A stretch of DNA of 64,000 nucleotides, taken from RH-AL1 sp965198485. GTDB lineage: Bacteria > Pseudomonadota > Alphaproteobacteria > Rhizobiales > Beijerinckiaceae. The notes below the pieces were generated by a model that did not search any database, was not told where the DNA came from, and saw nothing but the letters and a program-made list of their open reading frames with translations. The stretch spans positions 3,162,001 through 3,226,000 of the forward strand of contig CBDAPQ010000005.1 of the NCBI GenBank assembly GCA_965198485.1. Direction: 5' to 3'. The translations under genes were made by a program, and so were the position numbers. This document shows, one piece after another, positions 41,951-52,796 of this stretch (positions are counted from its first letter, which is position 1; each line of letters opens with the position of its first letter).

Positions 41951-42865
41951 TCAGGCCGCAGGCGTATGTCCGCCGCCGAGTTCCACCAGCACGATCTCCG
42001 GCGGCCGCATGAATCGAACCGGCACGAGCGAAGTGCCGAGCCCACCCGAGATGATCATGTGGCGGCCATCGTCGACCACGTGTCCGTAGACGTGGCTGGT
42101 GCCGAGCTCGTGGCGGTTCCACCAGTCGCTGAGCACCGGCAGATTGATCTGGCCGCCGTGAGTGTGGCCGCACAGCGTCAGTGCGACGCGAGCCGGCACC
42201 CTGCGCCAGATGTAAGGCTCGTGAGCAAGCAAGATGACAGGTGCGTCGTCGGTAACCTGGGCCAGCGTGCCGTCGAGGTCGTCGAGGCCGTAGTGCCCCT
42301 TGCGGCCGGTGCGTACCACCATCTGGTCGGCCAGGCCGGCGAGCCAGAAGCGCTGCCCGTCCTTGATCAGCCCGACGCTGTCGTTCTCCAACACGGCAAT
42401 GCCGGCCTGCTTCAGCGCGCGCCGCACCGCCTCGGCGCCATCTCCCTTCATCGAAGGCAACGCGCCGTGCCACCAGTCGTGGTTGCCAAGAATCGCGTAA
42501 GTGCCAAGCGGCGCCTTCAGCATCTCGACAATGCCGCCCCACTGCTGCGGGAAGACGGCGCCGGTGACGTAATTGTGTCCGGCGTTGAAATCGCCGAGCA
42601 GGACGGTGACATCGGGCGCCAGCGCGTTGGTGACCGCGACCACCTCGCGGATGCGATCGAGCGACATCCAGGGGTCACAAGCGTGCATGTCGGCGATGAT
42701 CGCGCAGCGCAGCCTGAGGTCGCTGGGCCAGCCCGGCGGCGTCAGGCGATAGGATGTGACGTCGAGTCGAAGACCCGGCTCGACACCGCACGCGTAGACA
42801 GCGGTGCCACCTCCGGCAAAGGCAATCCCGGTGATACCTTGCAGAAAGAGGCGCCGGCTCAGCAT
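41951..42865 (-). CDS. Tat-exported metallophosphoesterase
   Basis: The 304-residue protein has a Tat-like N-terminus (SRRLFLQGITGIAFAGGGTA). The calcineurin-like motifs follow: AIIADMHACDPWMSLDRI, VLLGDFNAGHNYVTG, ILGNHDWWHGALPS, and CGHTHGGQINLP near the C-terminus, giving the dinuclear metal ligands. A close resemblance to YkuE/YaeI-type phosphodiesterases acting on UDP-sugar or lipid-headgroup substrates is likely, but the substrate is not known. It begins with ATG 42865. Confidence 0.88.
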   Translation of the reverse strand: MLSRRLFLQGITGIAFAGGGTAVYACGVEPGLRLDVTSYRLTPPGWPSDLRLRCAIIADMHACDPWMSLDRIREVVAVTNALAPDVTVLLGDFNAGHNYVTGAVFPQQWGGIVEMLKAPLGTYAILGNHDWWHGALPSMKGDGAEAVRRALKQAGIAVLENDSVGLIKDGQRFWLAGLADQMVVRTGRKGHYGLDDLDGTLAQVTDDAPVILLAHEPYIWRRVPARVALTLCGHTHGGQINLPVLSDWWNRHELGTSHVYGHVVDDGRHMIISGGLGTSLVPVRFMRPPEIVLVELGGGHTPAA

Positions 42866-42899
42866 CGCGATTGGCGGGAGAGACTCAGCAGACCAGCCG

Positions 42900-42920
42900 G
42901 ATCAGGCGGCACGCCTGATC
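42900..42920. repeat. 9-bp perfect hairpin at the 3' end of a small gene
   Basis: GATCAGGCG and CGCCTGATC form a perfect inverted repeat around GCA. It overlaps the stop codon of the 59-codon gene (42902-42904). There is no downstream T-run in its direction, so it may stabilise the mRNA end rather than act as an intrinsic terminator. Confidence 0.5.
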
Positions 42921-43081
42921 AAACGCTCGCGCTTCTCCCGCGCGCTCGTCTGGGCGACGGTCTCGCTGACCTCAAGCGCGGCGGCGACGGCCGAGATGCC
43001 GATCTCCCGGTAAAGGCGGGACTGCAGGTCGCGGGGCTCGTTGCGAGTGCCAGCGGAGACGTTCGAGAGGATCGGTTCCAT
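42902..43081 (-). CDS. small conserved-looking protein (59 residues)
   Basis: This frame begins MEPILSNVSAGTRNEPRDLQ, continues SRLYREIGISAVAAALEVSE and ends in basic residues (REKRERLIRRAA). The balanced composition, the amphipathic helical middle (LYREIGISAVAAALE) and the match to a short protein pattern seen in Hyphomicrobiales (IGISAVAAAL) support a real gene. It has no signal peptide or membrane helix. It lies 36 bp upstream of the metallophosphoesterase gene in the same orientation. Function unknown. Confidence 0.55.
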   Translation of the reverse strand: MEPILSNVSAGTRNEPRDLQSRLYREIGISAVAAALEVSETVAQTSAREKRERLIRRAA

Positions 43082-43338
43082 GTCGAGACTCGCTCACATT
43101 GGACGACAGAAGTGGCCGTGTCGTCTTCTTGAGGTTCAGCTTCGATGACGAGGGTTAACCGCCGACTAAGACGACTGGCGGTCTTCCAACATGCGAGATG
43201 CCGTGGGACGATGGCCGGCGCGCTGGGCGTGCTGGGAAGATGGACGTCACCTATGGCTGTTTCGCGCTTCAATCAGGGCCTTTACTCCGCCCTTGAACAA
43301 TGGCTGGCATGCGCGGCGCGCGCAAAGCGGGATGCGTC

Positions 43339-44976
43339 ATGCTGGGCTTGATGCAGGATTGGCCGCTGCTGCTGCACAAGATCATTGATCATGCCGCCGT
43401 ACAGCACGGCGATCGCGGCGTGGTGACGCGCTCCATCGAAGGTCCGATCCATCGAACGGACTATGCCAGCATCCGCGAGCGCGCGCTCCGCGGCGCCAAG
43501 CGGCTCACGATGGATGGCATTGGGATCGGCGACCGAGTCGCGACACTGGCTTGGAACACCTGGCGCCACGTCGAAGCCTGGTACGCTATCTCCGGGATCG
43601 GCGCGATCTGCCACACGGTGAACCCCCGCCTGTTTCCCGAGCAGATCGCCTGGATCGTCAATCATGCCGAAGACCGGATCATGATGGTCGACCTCACTTT
43701 CGTGCCGCTGGTCGAGAAGCTCGCCGACAAGATGCCGAGCATCGAGCGCTTCATCGTCCTTACCGACGATGCGCACATGCCGCAGACCAACCTTAAGAAC
43801 GCCGTCTCCTACGAGGCCTGGCTCGACGAGGCCGACGACGATTTCGCCTGGGGTAAATTCGACGAGCGGACCGCTGCCGGGCTCTGCTACACCTCCGGTA
43901 CGACGGGTTCACCCAAGGGCGTGCTCTACTCGCACCGTTCCAACGTGCTTCACGCCTGGCAGGCCTGCGCCAGCGGGTCGCTCAACGCGAGCGCGCAGGA
44001 CAGCATGCTCGTCATCGTGCCGATGTTCCACGCCAACGCCTGGGCCACCGCCTACGCGCTGCCGATGGCCGGAGCCAAGATGGTGATGCCCGGCGCCAAG
44101 CTCGACGGCGCCTCGGTCTTCGAGCTCATGGACGTAGAGGACGTGACGATCAGCGCCGGCGTGCCGACCGTGTGGATGATGCTGCTCGCCAAGATGGCGG
44201 AGATCGGCCGCAAGCCGCACAAGCTGCGCAGGGTAGCGGTCGGCGGCTCGGCCTGTCCGCGCTCGATGGTGATCGCGTTCGAGCGCGATTACGGCATCGA
44301 AGTTTACCACGCTTGGGGCATGACCGAGACAAGCCCGCTCGGAACGATCGGCACGCTCAAGCCCGGCGCGACGGAGCTGAACGGCGACGCGTTCTACGAC
44401 AGGAAGATGAAGCAGGGCAGCGCGCCCTTCGGCGTCGAGATGATCATCACCGACGACGACGGCCGCGCTTTGCCGTGGGATGGCAAGACCTTCGGCCGGC
44501 TCAAGGTGCGCGGCCCCTGCATCACGCAGTCCTACTTTCGCGAAGAGAAGCCTGCGGTGGACGCGCAGGGCTGGTTTGACACCGGCGACATCGCCACCAT
44601 CAGTGCCGACGGCACGATGCACATCACCGATCGCGCCAAGGACATCATCAAGTCCGGCGGGGAATGGATCTCCTCCATCGAGATCGAGAACCTCGCAGTC
44701 GGTCATCCCGACGTGCACGAGGCCGCGGTGGTTGGCATGGCGCACGACAAATGGGCCGAACGGCCCCTGCTCGTCGTCGTCCCGGCGCCCGGACGCACCC
44801 CGACCAGGGACGACGTGCTCGCCTTCCTGGAGGGCAAGATCGCGCGCTGGTGGATGCCCGACGACGTGCAGATCATCGACGAGATCCCGCATACTGCCGC
44901 GGGCAAGATCAACAAGCTTGGCTTGCGCGCGCTCTTGAAGGATTATCGCTGGCCGGCGGCGGTCGCCGCCGAATAG
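43339..44976 (+). CDS. AMP-forming acyl-CoA ligase (FadD/AlkK-like)
   Basis: The 545-residue adenylating enzyme begins LGLMQDWPLLLHKIIDHAAV. It has the AMP-binding P-loop YTSGTTGSPKGVLYSHRS, the A4/A5 region YHAWGMTETSPLG, and the A7/A8 hinge region GWFDTGDIATI-TDRAKDIIKSGGEWISS. The catalytic Lys lies near the C-terminus (HTAAGKINKLGLR). It resembles medium- to long-chain fatty-acyl-CoA synthetases of the AlkK group. The start is set at ATG 43339, which yields the conserved MLGLMQDWPL. It is followed after 30 bp by the DUF1499 gene in the same direction. Confidence 0.92.
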   Translation: MLGLMQDWPLLLHKIIDHAAVQHGDRGVVTRSIEGPIHRTDYASIRERALRGAKRLTMDGIGIGDRVATLAWNTWRHVEAWYAISGIGAICHTVNPRLFPEQIAWIVNHAEDRIMMVDLTFVPLVEKLADKMPSIERFIVLTDDAHMPQTNLKNAVSYEAWLDEADDDFAWGKFDERTAAGLCYTSGTTGSPKGVLYSHRSNVLHAWQACASGSLNASAQDSMLVIVPMFHANAWATAYALPMAGAKMVMPGAKLDGASVFELMDVEDVTISAGVPTVWMMLLAKMAEIGRKPHKLRRVAVGGSACPRSMVIAFERDYGIEVYHAWGMTETSPLGTIGTLKPGATELNGDAFYDRKMKQGSAPFGVEMIITDDDGRALPWDGKTFGRLKVRGPCITQSYFREEKPAVDAQGWFDTGDIATISADGTMHITDRAKDIIKSGGEWISSIEIENLAVGHPDVHEAAVVGMAHDKWAERPLLVVVPAPGRTPTRDDVLAFLEGKIARWWMPDDVQIIDEIPHTAAGKINKLGLRALLKDYRWPAAVAAE

Positions 44977-45006
44977 TCGCGCCGTCAGAGCCAGCCCCGC
45001 GGACCC

Positions 45007-45780
45007 ATGCGTCGCCTGATCCTGGAAGATCCGCTCGCCCGCTCGGCGCTGTGGAGCCGAAACGTGGCGCTGTTCTCGCTCTTCGTCGCGCTCATCGGAA
45101 TCGGGCTGTCGCACAAGGGCCTCGACGCGCGGGCTTCGCTGTCGATCGAGGGTGGAGCGCTGGCGCTGGCCGGCCTCTCGGTGTTGTTCGCCCTCTTCGC
45201 CATGGTTGTGATCTGGCAAACGGGCTCCCGCGGCATCGTGCTTGCGCTCGAAGGCCTCGCCCTCGCGACGCTGCTCTTCGCCTACCCTGCCTATCTTGCG
45301 CAGACGCACCGCTCGCCGACGGTGATCGATGCCGCCACCAACCTCGACGATCCACCGAGCTTTCTGGACACGGCAGCGGCGCGAGCGGCACGCCACGGCT
45401 ACGAACCGCCGGCGAAGCCAAGCCCCGCCGATGCCGCGCTCGAGGAGAAGCTCTACCCCGACCTGCAGACGCTCGACCTCGACGCCGATGCCTCCGACGT
45501 CGACAAGGCGCTGCAAAAGCTCATCAAGCGGCGCAAATGGACGATCGTCGACGAGGCCAAGCCCGAGAATTTCGCCACGGGTCACATCGACATGGTGGTG
45601 AGGCCGGGACTGATGGGCTTCCCCGCTGACGTCACGGTACGCATCCGCAGCGTCGGTGCCCGCACGCGGGTCGACATCCGATCGACCTCGCGCTCGCCAT
45701 GGCAGGAGCAGCCCAGCGCCAACGCCGACCGTGTGCAGGCGCTCTCGGACGATCTCGATAGCGCGATCGGGGAGAGCTGA
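45007..45780 (+). CDS. DUF1499-domain membrane protein
   Basis: The 257-residue protein has three N-terminal transmembrane segments (NVALFSLFVALIGIGL, ALALAGLSVLFALFAMVVIW and VLALEGLALATLLFAYPAYL). A cytoplasmic or periplasmic DUF1499 domain follows, with DVDKALQKLIKRRKWTIVDE and DVTVRIRSVGARTRVDIRSTSRS. The acyl-CoA ligase stands upstream with a 30-bp gap. No activity is known for this family. Confidence 0.87.
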   Translation: MRRLILEDPLARSALWSRNVALFSLFVALIGIGLSHKGLDARASLSIEGGALALAGLSVLFALFAMVVIWQTGSRGIVLALEGLALATLLFAYPAYLAQTHRSPTVIDAATNLDDPPSFLDTAAARAARHGYEPPAKPSPADAALEEKLYPDLQTLDLDADASDVDKALQKLIKRRKWTIVDEAKPENFATGHIDMVVRPGLMGFPADVTVRIRSVGARTRVDIRSTSRSPWQEQPSANADRVQALSDDLDSAIGES

Positions 45781-45922
45781 GCGGCGTCGCGAGTGTTGCT
45801 TCCGCGCCATGGATCTAGGCGAAAAGGTCGCCGTACGGCAACATCCCGCGCCGGGGAGACACACCCCCTTGCGATCACACATCTGCATTTTGCGTCGCGA
45901 TGCGTCGCGCTCCGTTATTGCT

Positions 45923-45938
45923 TAGGTAGAATGACCTA
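45923..45938. repeat. TAGGT-N6-ACCTA palindrome (second copy) in a convergent intergenic region
   Basis: TAGGT AGAATG ACCTA, followed by GA, lies in the 217-bp gap between the convergent DUF1499 gene and the membrane hydrolase. The dyad architecture is the same as at 16085-16100, also between convergent genes. Nothing else is seen in this gap. Confidence 0.35.
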
Positions 45939-45997
45939 GAAGGGGCGTCGGTTCCGCCCATGAGAAGCGAGAGTCTCCCTCGCTTCTCGACGGAGGA

Positions 45998-47512
45998 TCA
46001 GCCCGCCAGCAGCGGGAAGGTGACGGCGATGGCCCAGGCGAAGGCGAAGGCGTTGGAGAGCCCGCCGATCAGCGGATGCCGCGTGGCGCGGTAGGTCCAC
46101 GCGCTGAACAGGCCGTAGATGACGAAGAACAGCAGGATCACGGCGGCGATGATGATCAGGAAGAACAACTTCTGCAGGTTCAACGCCACTGCGATGGCGA
46201 GCGAGACGAGGAAGCACAGCTTGGTGAAGGCGTAGGCGCCGCGCGGCGCCGTGGAGCCGCGCGTGAGCCATTCGTCGGCGAGGAAGTAGGGCAGCGTGCC
46301 GACCAGCATGGCGAGGATCAGCGGCACCCGCGCCGGGATCGGCATGAACGAGGCGACGAAAAGGTCGATCGGCCAGCCGAAGGCGACGATGCTGTAGAGC
46401 GCGACCACGGCGAAGCCGAGCGCGAAGCGGGCGGCGGAGATCGGCGCTTGGGGGCGCAGGCCGCGATCGCGGACGAGCCAGAGGCCGGCGGCGGTGAGAA
46501 GGCCGTAGACGAGGAAATGCGCGGCGAGGTAGTCGCCGAGCAGGAGAGGCAGCACGTGGGTCGGCGCCTTCCACAGGATCAGCGGCGTCAGAATCGCCGG
46601 GGCGATCGCCACGGGAACGAGCCGGCGCCAGCGCAGCCCGGCACCACGCGGCTCGGGCGTGACCCGCGGCAGCAGGCCGAGCAGCGGCCGCGCCAGCACG
46701 ACGAGGCCGAGGAACAGCAGGCCGAGCCAGCGCCCGCGCACCTCAAGGTAGCCCGAGCCATGGTGATCGAAGACGGCGTTCAGCCAGTCCAGCGCCTCGC
46801 GCATTGAGTCCTGGCTGTAGAGCACGCCGACATGCTCGACGCCGCTCGAGAACGAGACGCGCCGCGCCGTGCCGTCGGCGAAGCTACCGTAGGTCTCGCG
46901 CGCAACCACGGGTCCATGCGCGGCCATCGCCACGGCCTTGAGGCCTTGGGCCTTGAGCACCTGCGGCTCCAGCGCGCCGACAATCACCAGCAGGTCGCGC
47001 GGCGACGTCGCCGTGAGGTCGGGCGCGAACATCGACACCGCGACAGTGGCCGCGATGTCGGGATGCGCCATGGCCTCGCGCACGACGATGTCGGAGGCCA
47101 TGGAATGGCCGAGCAGCGCCACGCGGCCGTTGCCGCCGGGCACGGTGCGGGCGTGGGCCACGATCGTGTCGAGCTGGTCGACCAGTGCCTTGGTCGCCCC
47201 GTTCGCCTGCGTGATGCTGCCGCGCAGCGGATGCGGGTTCTTGCCGTGGCCGAGGAAGTCGAAGGTGATCGCGACGTAGCCGTTGCGCGCCAGCGTGATG
47301 GCGAACGGCTGCATCAGCTCGCGCGATCCGGCGAAGCCGTGCGCGATGACGATGGTCGGGGCGGACCTGCCGTCCTGCGGCCGGTAGATCGTGGCCGGGG
47401 TGCCGGCGATATCCGTCGTGGTGACGGACAGGCCGGATGTGGCGCCGACGAGCTTCACCAGCGCGAGGCTGATGGCGGCGAGCGCCAGGATCGCGAGCCA
47501 CAACCCCCTCAT
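45998..47512 (-). CDS. alpha/beta hydrolase fused to a polytopic membrane domain
   Basis: The 504-residue protein starts with one membrane helix (LWLAILALAAISLALVKLVG). A soluble alpha/beta hydrolase domain follows, with IVIAHGFAGSRELMQPFA, FDFLGHGKNPHPLRGSI and the nucleophile elbow VALLGHSMASDIVV. From about residue 280 it has about seven further transmembrane segments ending in FAFAWAIAVTFPLLAG. Alpha/beta hydrolases with this C-terminal extension are uncommon but widespread in Proteobacteria; the substrate, perhaps a membrane lipid or ester, is unknown. The start at 47512 removes an upstream repeat-derived extension. Confidence 0.85.
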   Translation of the reverse strand: MRGLWLAILALAAISLALVKLVGATSGLSVTTTDIAGTPATIYRPQDGRSAPTIVIAHGFAGSRELMQPFAITLARNGYVAITFDFLGHGKNPHPLRGSITQANGATKALVDQLDTIVAHARTVPGGNGRVALLGHSMASDIVVREAMAHPDIAATVAVSMFAPDLTATSPRDLLVIVGALEPQVLKAQGLKAVAMAAHGPVVARETYGSFADGTARRVSFSSGVEHVGVLYSQDSMREALDWLNAVFDHHGSGYLEVRGRWLGLLFLGLVVLARPLLGLLPRVTPEPRGAGLRWRRLVPVAIAPAILTPLILWKAPTHVLPLLLGDYLAAHFLVYGLLTAAGLWLVRDRGLRPQAPISAARFALGFAVVALYSIVAFGWPIDLFVASFMPIPARVPLILAMLVGTLPYFLADEWLTRGSTAPRGAYAFTKLCFLVSLAIAVALNLQKLFFLIIIAAVILLFFVIYGLFSAWTYRATRHPLIGGLSNAFAFAWAIAVTFPLLAG

Positions 47513-47538
47513 GGTGAGGCTACTTGATGTGGAGAACG

Positions 47539-47955
47539 TCTTTCCGGGGCGCGCGATAGCGCGAGCCCGGAACCCATGACGACGCGCCTGCCGATAAAAC
47601 GAGAATGTGGATGTGGAACAGAACAGCGATCTCCGTCTTTCCGGGGCGCACGGCAGCCCAAGCCCTTGGAACCCATGACAACGCGCCTGCCGAAAGAGGC
47701 GGCACCTTTGCCACTCGTCTTGCATCGACGTTGTCATGGGTTCCGGCTTTGCCGCCCCGGAAAGACGGAGGTACCAGCAGCCATGGCCTCCTCACCAAGT
47801 GGCTACGGCAGGGGCCACCTCCGTCTTTCCGGGGCGCGCGGCAGCGCGAGCCCGGAACCCATGACAACGCGCCTGCCGAAAGAGGCGACACCTTTGCCAC
47901 TCGTCTTGCATCGACGTTGTCAAGCGCGGCTGCGCCGCCCCGGAAAGGCGGAGGT
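47539..47955. repeat. tandem REP-like intergenic repeats
   Basis: The unit GTCTTTCCGGGGCGC...GCGAGCCCGGAACCCATGAC begins at 47539, 47633 and 47821. The last two copies each continue into GCGCCTGCCGAAAGAGGCG, then CACCTTTGCCACTCGTCTTG and CATCGACGTTGTCA. Each ends in the reverse complement of its start (GCCGCCCCGGAAAGACGGAG at about 47750; GCCGCCCCGGAAAGGCGGAG at about 47934). They are therefore two direct copies, about 188 bp apart, of a 135-140-bp inverted-repeat element, plus one partial left arm. No gene is credible here. Confidence 0.75.
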
Positions 47956-47978
47956 GCCAGCCGCCACGACTTCTATCG

Positions 47979-50684
<2,706 letters not shown>

Positions 50685-50805
50685 CGATGGTGTTCCCGAA
50701 GATGCGGATCGAAAAAGCGGATCGGCCGCGCGTGTAGCCAATCCAAGGTGGAGAGGCTACGTCCTGCTCCGATCCCCGAGGCAATGCAAGAAGAGCACCC
50801 GGCGC

Positions 50806-51459
50806 TTGGCTGAGACACTTCTGCGCGTGGACGGCCTCGATGTGGAGCGCGGCGGACGCCTCGTCATCGGCAGACTGTCGCTGACGTTGGAGCGCGGCGA
50901 AACGGTGCTCGTCACCGGTCGCAACGGCGCGGGCAAATCGACGCTGCTGCGCACGCTGGCCGGGCTGCTGCCGGCGCAGGCGGGCAGCATGAGATACGGC
51001 CTCGCCGACGAGGAGACCCGCGGCATCGAGACGGTGCACTACCTCGGCTACGAGGATGCGCTGAAGCCGACGCTCACGGTCGAAGAGAACCTGACGTTCT
51101 GGGCGAGCATGCTCAAGGGTCGTTCGGGCGCGCCGCCGGAGGCGTACCCCGGAATGATGGTCCACGATGCGCTGGCCGCCTTCGGCATCGCTCGCCTCGC
51201 GGCGCTGCCGGCCGCCTATCTTTCGGCGGGGCAGAAGCGCCGCGTGGCGCTGGCCCGGCTGCTGCTCGCGCCGCGGCCGATCTGGCTGCTCGACGAGCCA
51301 CTGATCGCGCTGGACACCGGCGCCCAGGCGACACTCACCAGGCTGATGGCCGGACACGCGACCGCGGGCGGCGCCATCCTGGTCGCCTCGCACCAGCCGC
51401 TCGCCCTGCCCCACCGCACGCTCGACCTCGCCGCCCGCTCACCGGCTCCTCTGGCGTAA
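50806..51459 (+). CDS. ccmA: heme exporter ATP-binding protein CcmA
   Basis: The 217-residue ABC ATPase has Walker A GRNGAGKST, the signature LSAGQKRRVALARLLL, Walker B IWLLDEPLIAL and the switch His in SHQPLALPHR. RGIETVHYLGYEDALKPTLTVEENLTFWASML is typical of CcmA. The start is taken at TTG 50806; GTG 50827 is an alternative. CcmA drives release of heme from the CcmC-CcmE complex in system I cytochrome c maturation and normally precedes ccmB and ccmC. Here the following DNA is occupied by convergent flagellar genes, and no ccmB or ccmC is adjacent. Confidence 0.9.
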   Translation: MAETLLRVDGLDVERGGRLVIGRLSLTLERGETVLVTGRNGAGKSTLLRTLAGLLPAQAGSMRYGLADEETRGIETVHYLGYEDALKPTLTVEENLTFWASMLKGRSGAPPEAYPGMMVHDALAAFGIARLAALPAAYLSAGQKRRVALARLLLAPRPIWLLDEPLIALDTGAQATLTRLMAGHATAGGAILVASHQPLALPHRTLDLAARSPAPLA

Positions 51460-51475
51460 CTCGACCGCCACCTGA

Positions 51476-51952
51476 TCAGATGAAGTCGCGCGCCTCGTCC
51501 ATGGTTTCGAACCGGCGCGTGCCGACGATCGTCTCGACCTCGACCGACCCGTCGGCAAGGATCTGGTAGGGGCGGCGTTCGCGCAGCGGCTCGGCGGAAC
51601 GGTCGACAGGCGCCGCCGCCGCCATCACCGGTGCCGGCGCAGTCCGCGGCGCGGAACGGGTGAGCACCGCCGCGAAGAAGCGATTCAGCGCGCCGAAGCC
51701 GTTCTGCAGCGCGCCGATGAGCGCGAGGCCGAAGCCGCTGCCGATAAGGCAGCGCGCGATCTCCATGAGGTCGCCGTGAAAGCCCTGGGCCGCACCTAAC
51801 TTGCCTGCCATCCTGTCGGCCAGTGCTGTGGCGCCGAGCAGCAGCGCCCAACCGACTACGGCGACGCAAAGCCCCAGCCAAGTCAGGCGGCTGAGACGAC
51901 CGGCGTCGAAATCGCGCGGTACATCGGCACCATCGATCGTCCTCACGCTCAT
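51476..51952 (-). CDS. membrane protein with C-terminal ADGS motif, end of flagellar operon
   Basis: The 158-residue protein has a transmembrane segment (TWLGLCVAVVGWALLLGATAL) and a second hydrophobic segment (CLIGSGFGLALIGALQNGF). A short basic amphipathic stretch (LNRFFAAVLTRS) and an Ala/Pro linker lead to the C-terminal module YQILADGSVEVETIVGTRRF then ETMDEARDFI. This layout mirrors the protein at 39434. Its ATG overlaps the stop of the FliL-like gene, making it part of the flagellar operon by position. Function unknown. Confidence 0.72.
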   Translation of the reverse strand: MSVRTIDGADVPRDFDAGRLSRLTWLGLCVAVVGWALLLGATALADRMAGKLGAAQGFHGDLMEIARCLIGSGFGLALIGALQNGFGALNRFFAAVLTRSAPRTAPAPVMAAAAPVDRSAEPLRERRPYQILADGSVEVETIVGTRRFETMDEARDFI

Positions 51953-52389
51953 CGCTCGTTCTCCTCCTTTGAGATGAAGGTGAAGTCCTGGATCAGGACC
52001 TCGTGCACGATCTCGGCCCCGAGCCGCTTGTTGGTGGCGGCGACGAGTCGGGCGGTGAAGCCGTTGATGTCGTATTTTTCGAGATGGAGAAAATCGAGCT
52101 TGTCGTCGGTGTAGATCGTGCGGAACGCCTCATCGAGCAGGAAGGCGTCGGGCGCCACGGGCAGCGCCTTCATCTTGGCCTCCTCGACGGTGTAGCCGAA
52201 TTGGGCGACGATGAAGCCGCGCAGCGCGCCGCCGGCGATCATCGGCACGTTGATGACCCGAGTCTTTTCGAGCTGCAGAACCGGTTTGGCCTCTCCCGCG
52301 ACCTTGGAACCCGAGTCAAGGCTCGCCACGGCGTAGCTGGTGCCCAGCGCTACGATCAGAACCCAAAGGCCGACGAGGAAGGTCTTCAT
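51949..52389 (-). CDS. FliL-like membrane-anchored protein
   Basis: The 146-residue protein has an N-terminal hydrophobic anchor (MKTFLVGLWVLIVALGTSYA). An extracytoplasmic domain follows, with VLQLEKTRVINVPMIAGGALRGFIVAQFGYTVEEAK and the C-terminal HEVLIQDFTFISKEE, which resembles the FliL C-terminal segment. FliL family proteins surround the stator units of the flagellar motor. Overlaps of ATGA with the FlgN-like gene upstream and with the ADGS-motif gene downstream show translational coupling. FliL assignment is by shape and position rather than a clear motif. Confidence 0.62.
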   Translation of the reverse strand: MKTFLVGLWVLIVALGTSYAVASLDSGSKVAGEAKPVLQLEKTRVINVPMIAGGALRGFIVAQFGYTVEEAKMKALPVAPDAFLLDEAFRTIYTDDKLDFLHLEKYDINGFTARLVAATNKRLGAEIVHEVLIQDFTFISKEENER

Positions 52390-52796
52390 GTGAGGTCGTA
52401 GGCAGCGGCGCGGCCGTGCGCTCGCGAATAGGTGCCATCGGACTCGAGGTCGCGCATCGCGCGGGTGATGATCGCGGCGACGGCCTCCGCGGCGTCGAGC
52501 TCGATGCGCAACGCGGCCTGATTGGCCGCCAGCGCCTCGCGAAAGGCGGCGAGACGCCTCGTGATGTCGGCGCTCGGAATCGTACCCTTGAGTGAGCGCT
52601 TGAGGCGCTCGAGCTCGAGCAGGCCCTGACGCTTCTGTCGTGCCGCCTCGGGGAGCTCGCGATGGTCGTGCCTGGCGAGCGCGCGCGTCTCGCACGCGAT
52701 CACGACGTCGAGACGATCCATGACCGCGACGAAGGCATCGTAGGTCTCGGGCGAGACGAACGGAAGGTCGGCGGGGAACAAGGCGGAATGGGTCAT
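52386..52796 (-). CDS. FlgN-like flagellar chaperone candidate
   Basis: This 136-residue protein is predicted all-helical with a long coiled-coil-like region (DAFVAVMDRLDVVIACETRALARHD, then RRLAAFREALAANQAALRIELDAAEAVAAIITRAMRDL). Length, helix content and position directly after the rod-binding protein gene fit the divergent FlgN/hook-associated chaperones of Hyphomicrobiales. No diagnostic motif confirms it. The start overlaps the stop of the upstream gene (TGATG). Confidence 0.65.
   Translation of the reverse strand: MTHSALFPADLPFVSPETYDAFVAVMDRLDVVIACETRALARHDHRELPEAARQKRQGLLELERLKRSLKGTIPSADITRRLAAFREALAANQAALRIELDAAEAVAAIITRAMRDLESDGTYSRAHGRAAAYDLT

Noticed and set aside
47520..47900. 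126-codon minus-strand frame in the intergenic repeats
   Set aside because: Its internal repeats (LSAGALSWVPGSRCRAPRKD-like) are a by-product of the duplicated palindromic elements, not a protein repeat.
47539..47955. Possible CRISPR array
   Set aside because: There are only two or three long palindromic units, with unequal spacing and no short constant repeat or spacer set.
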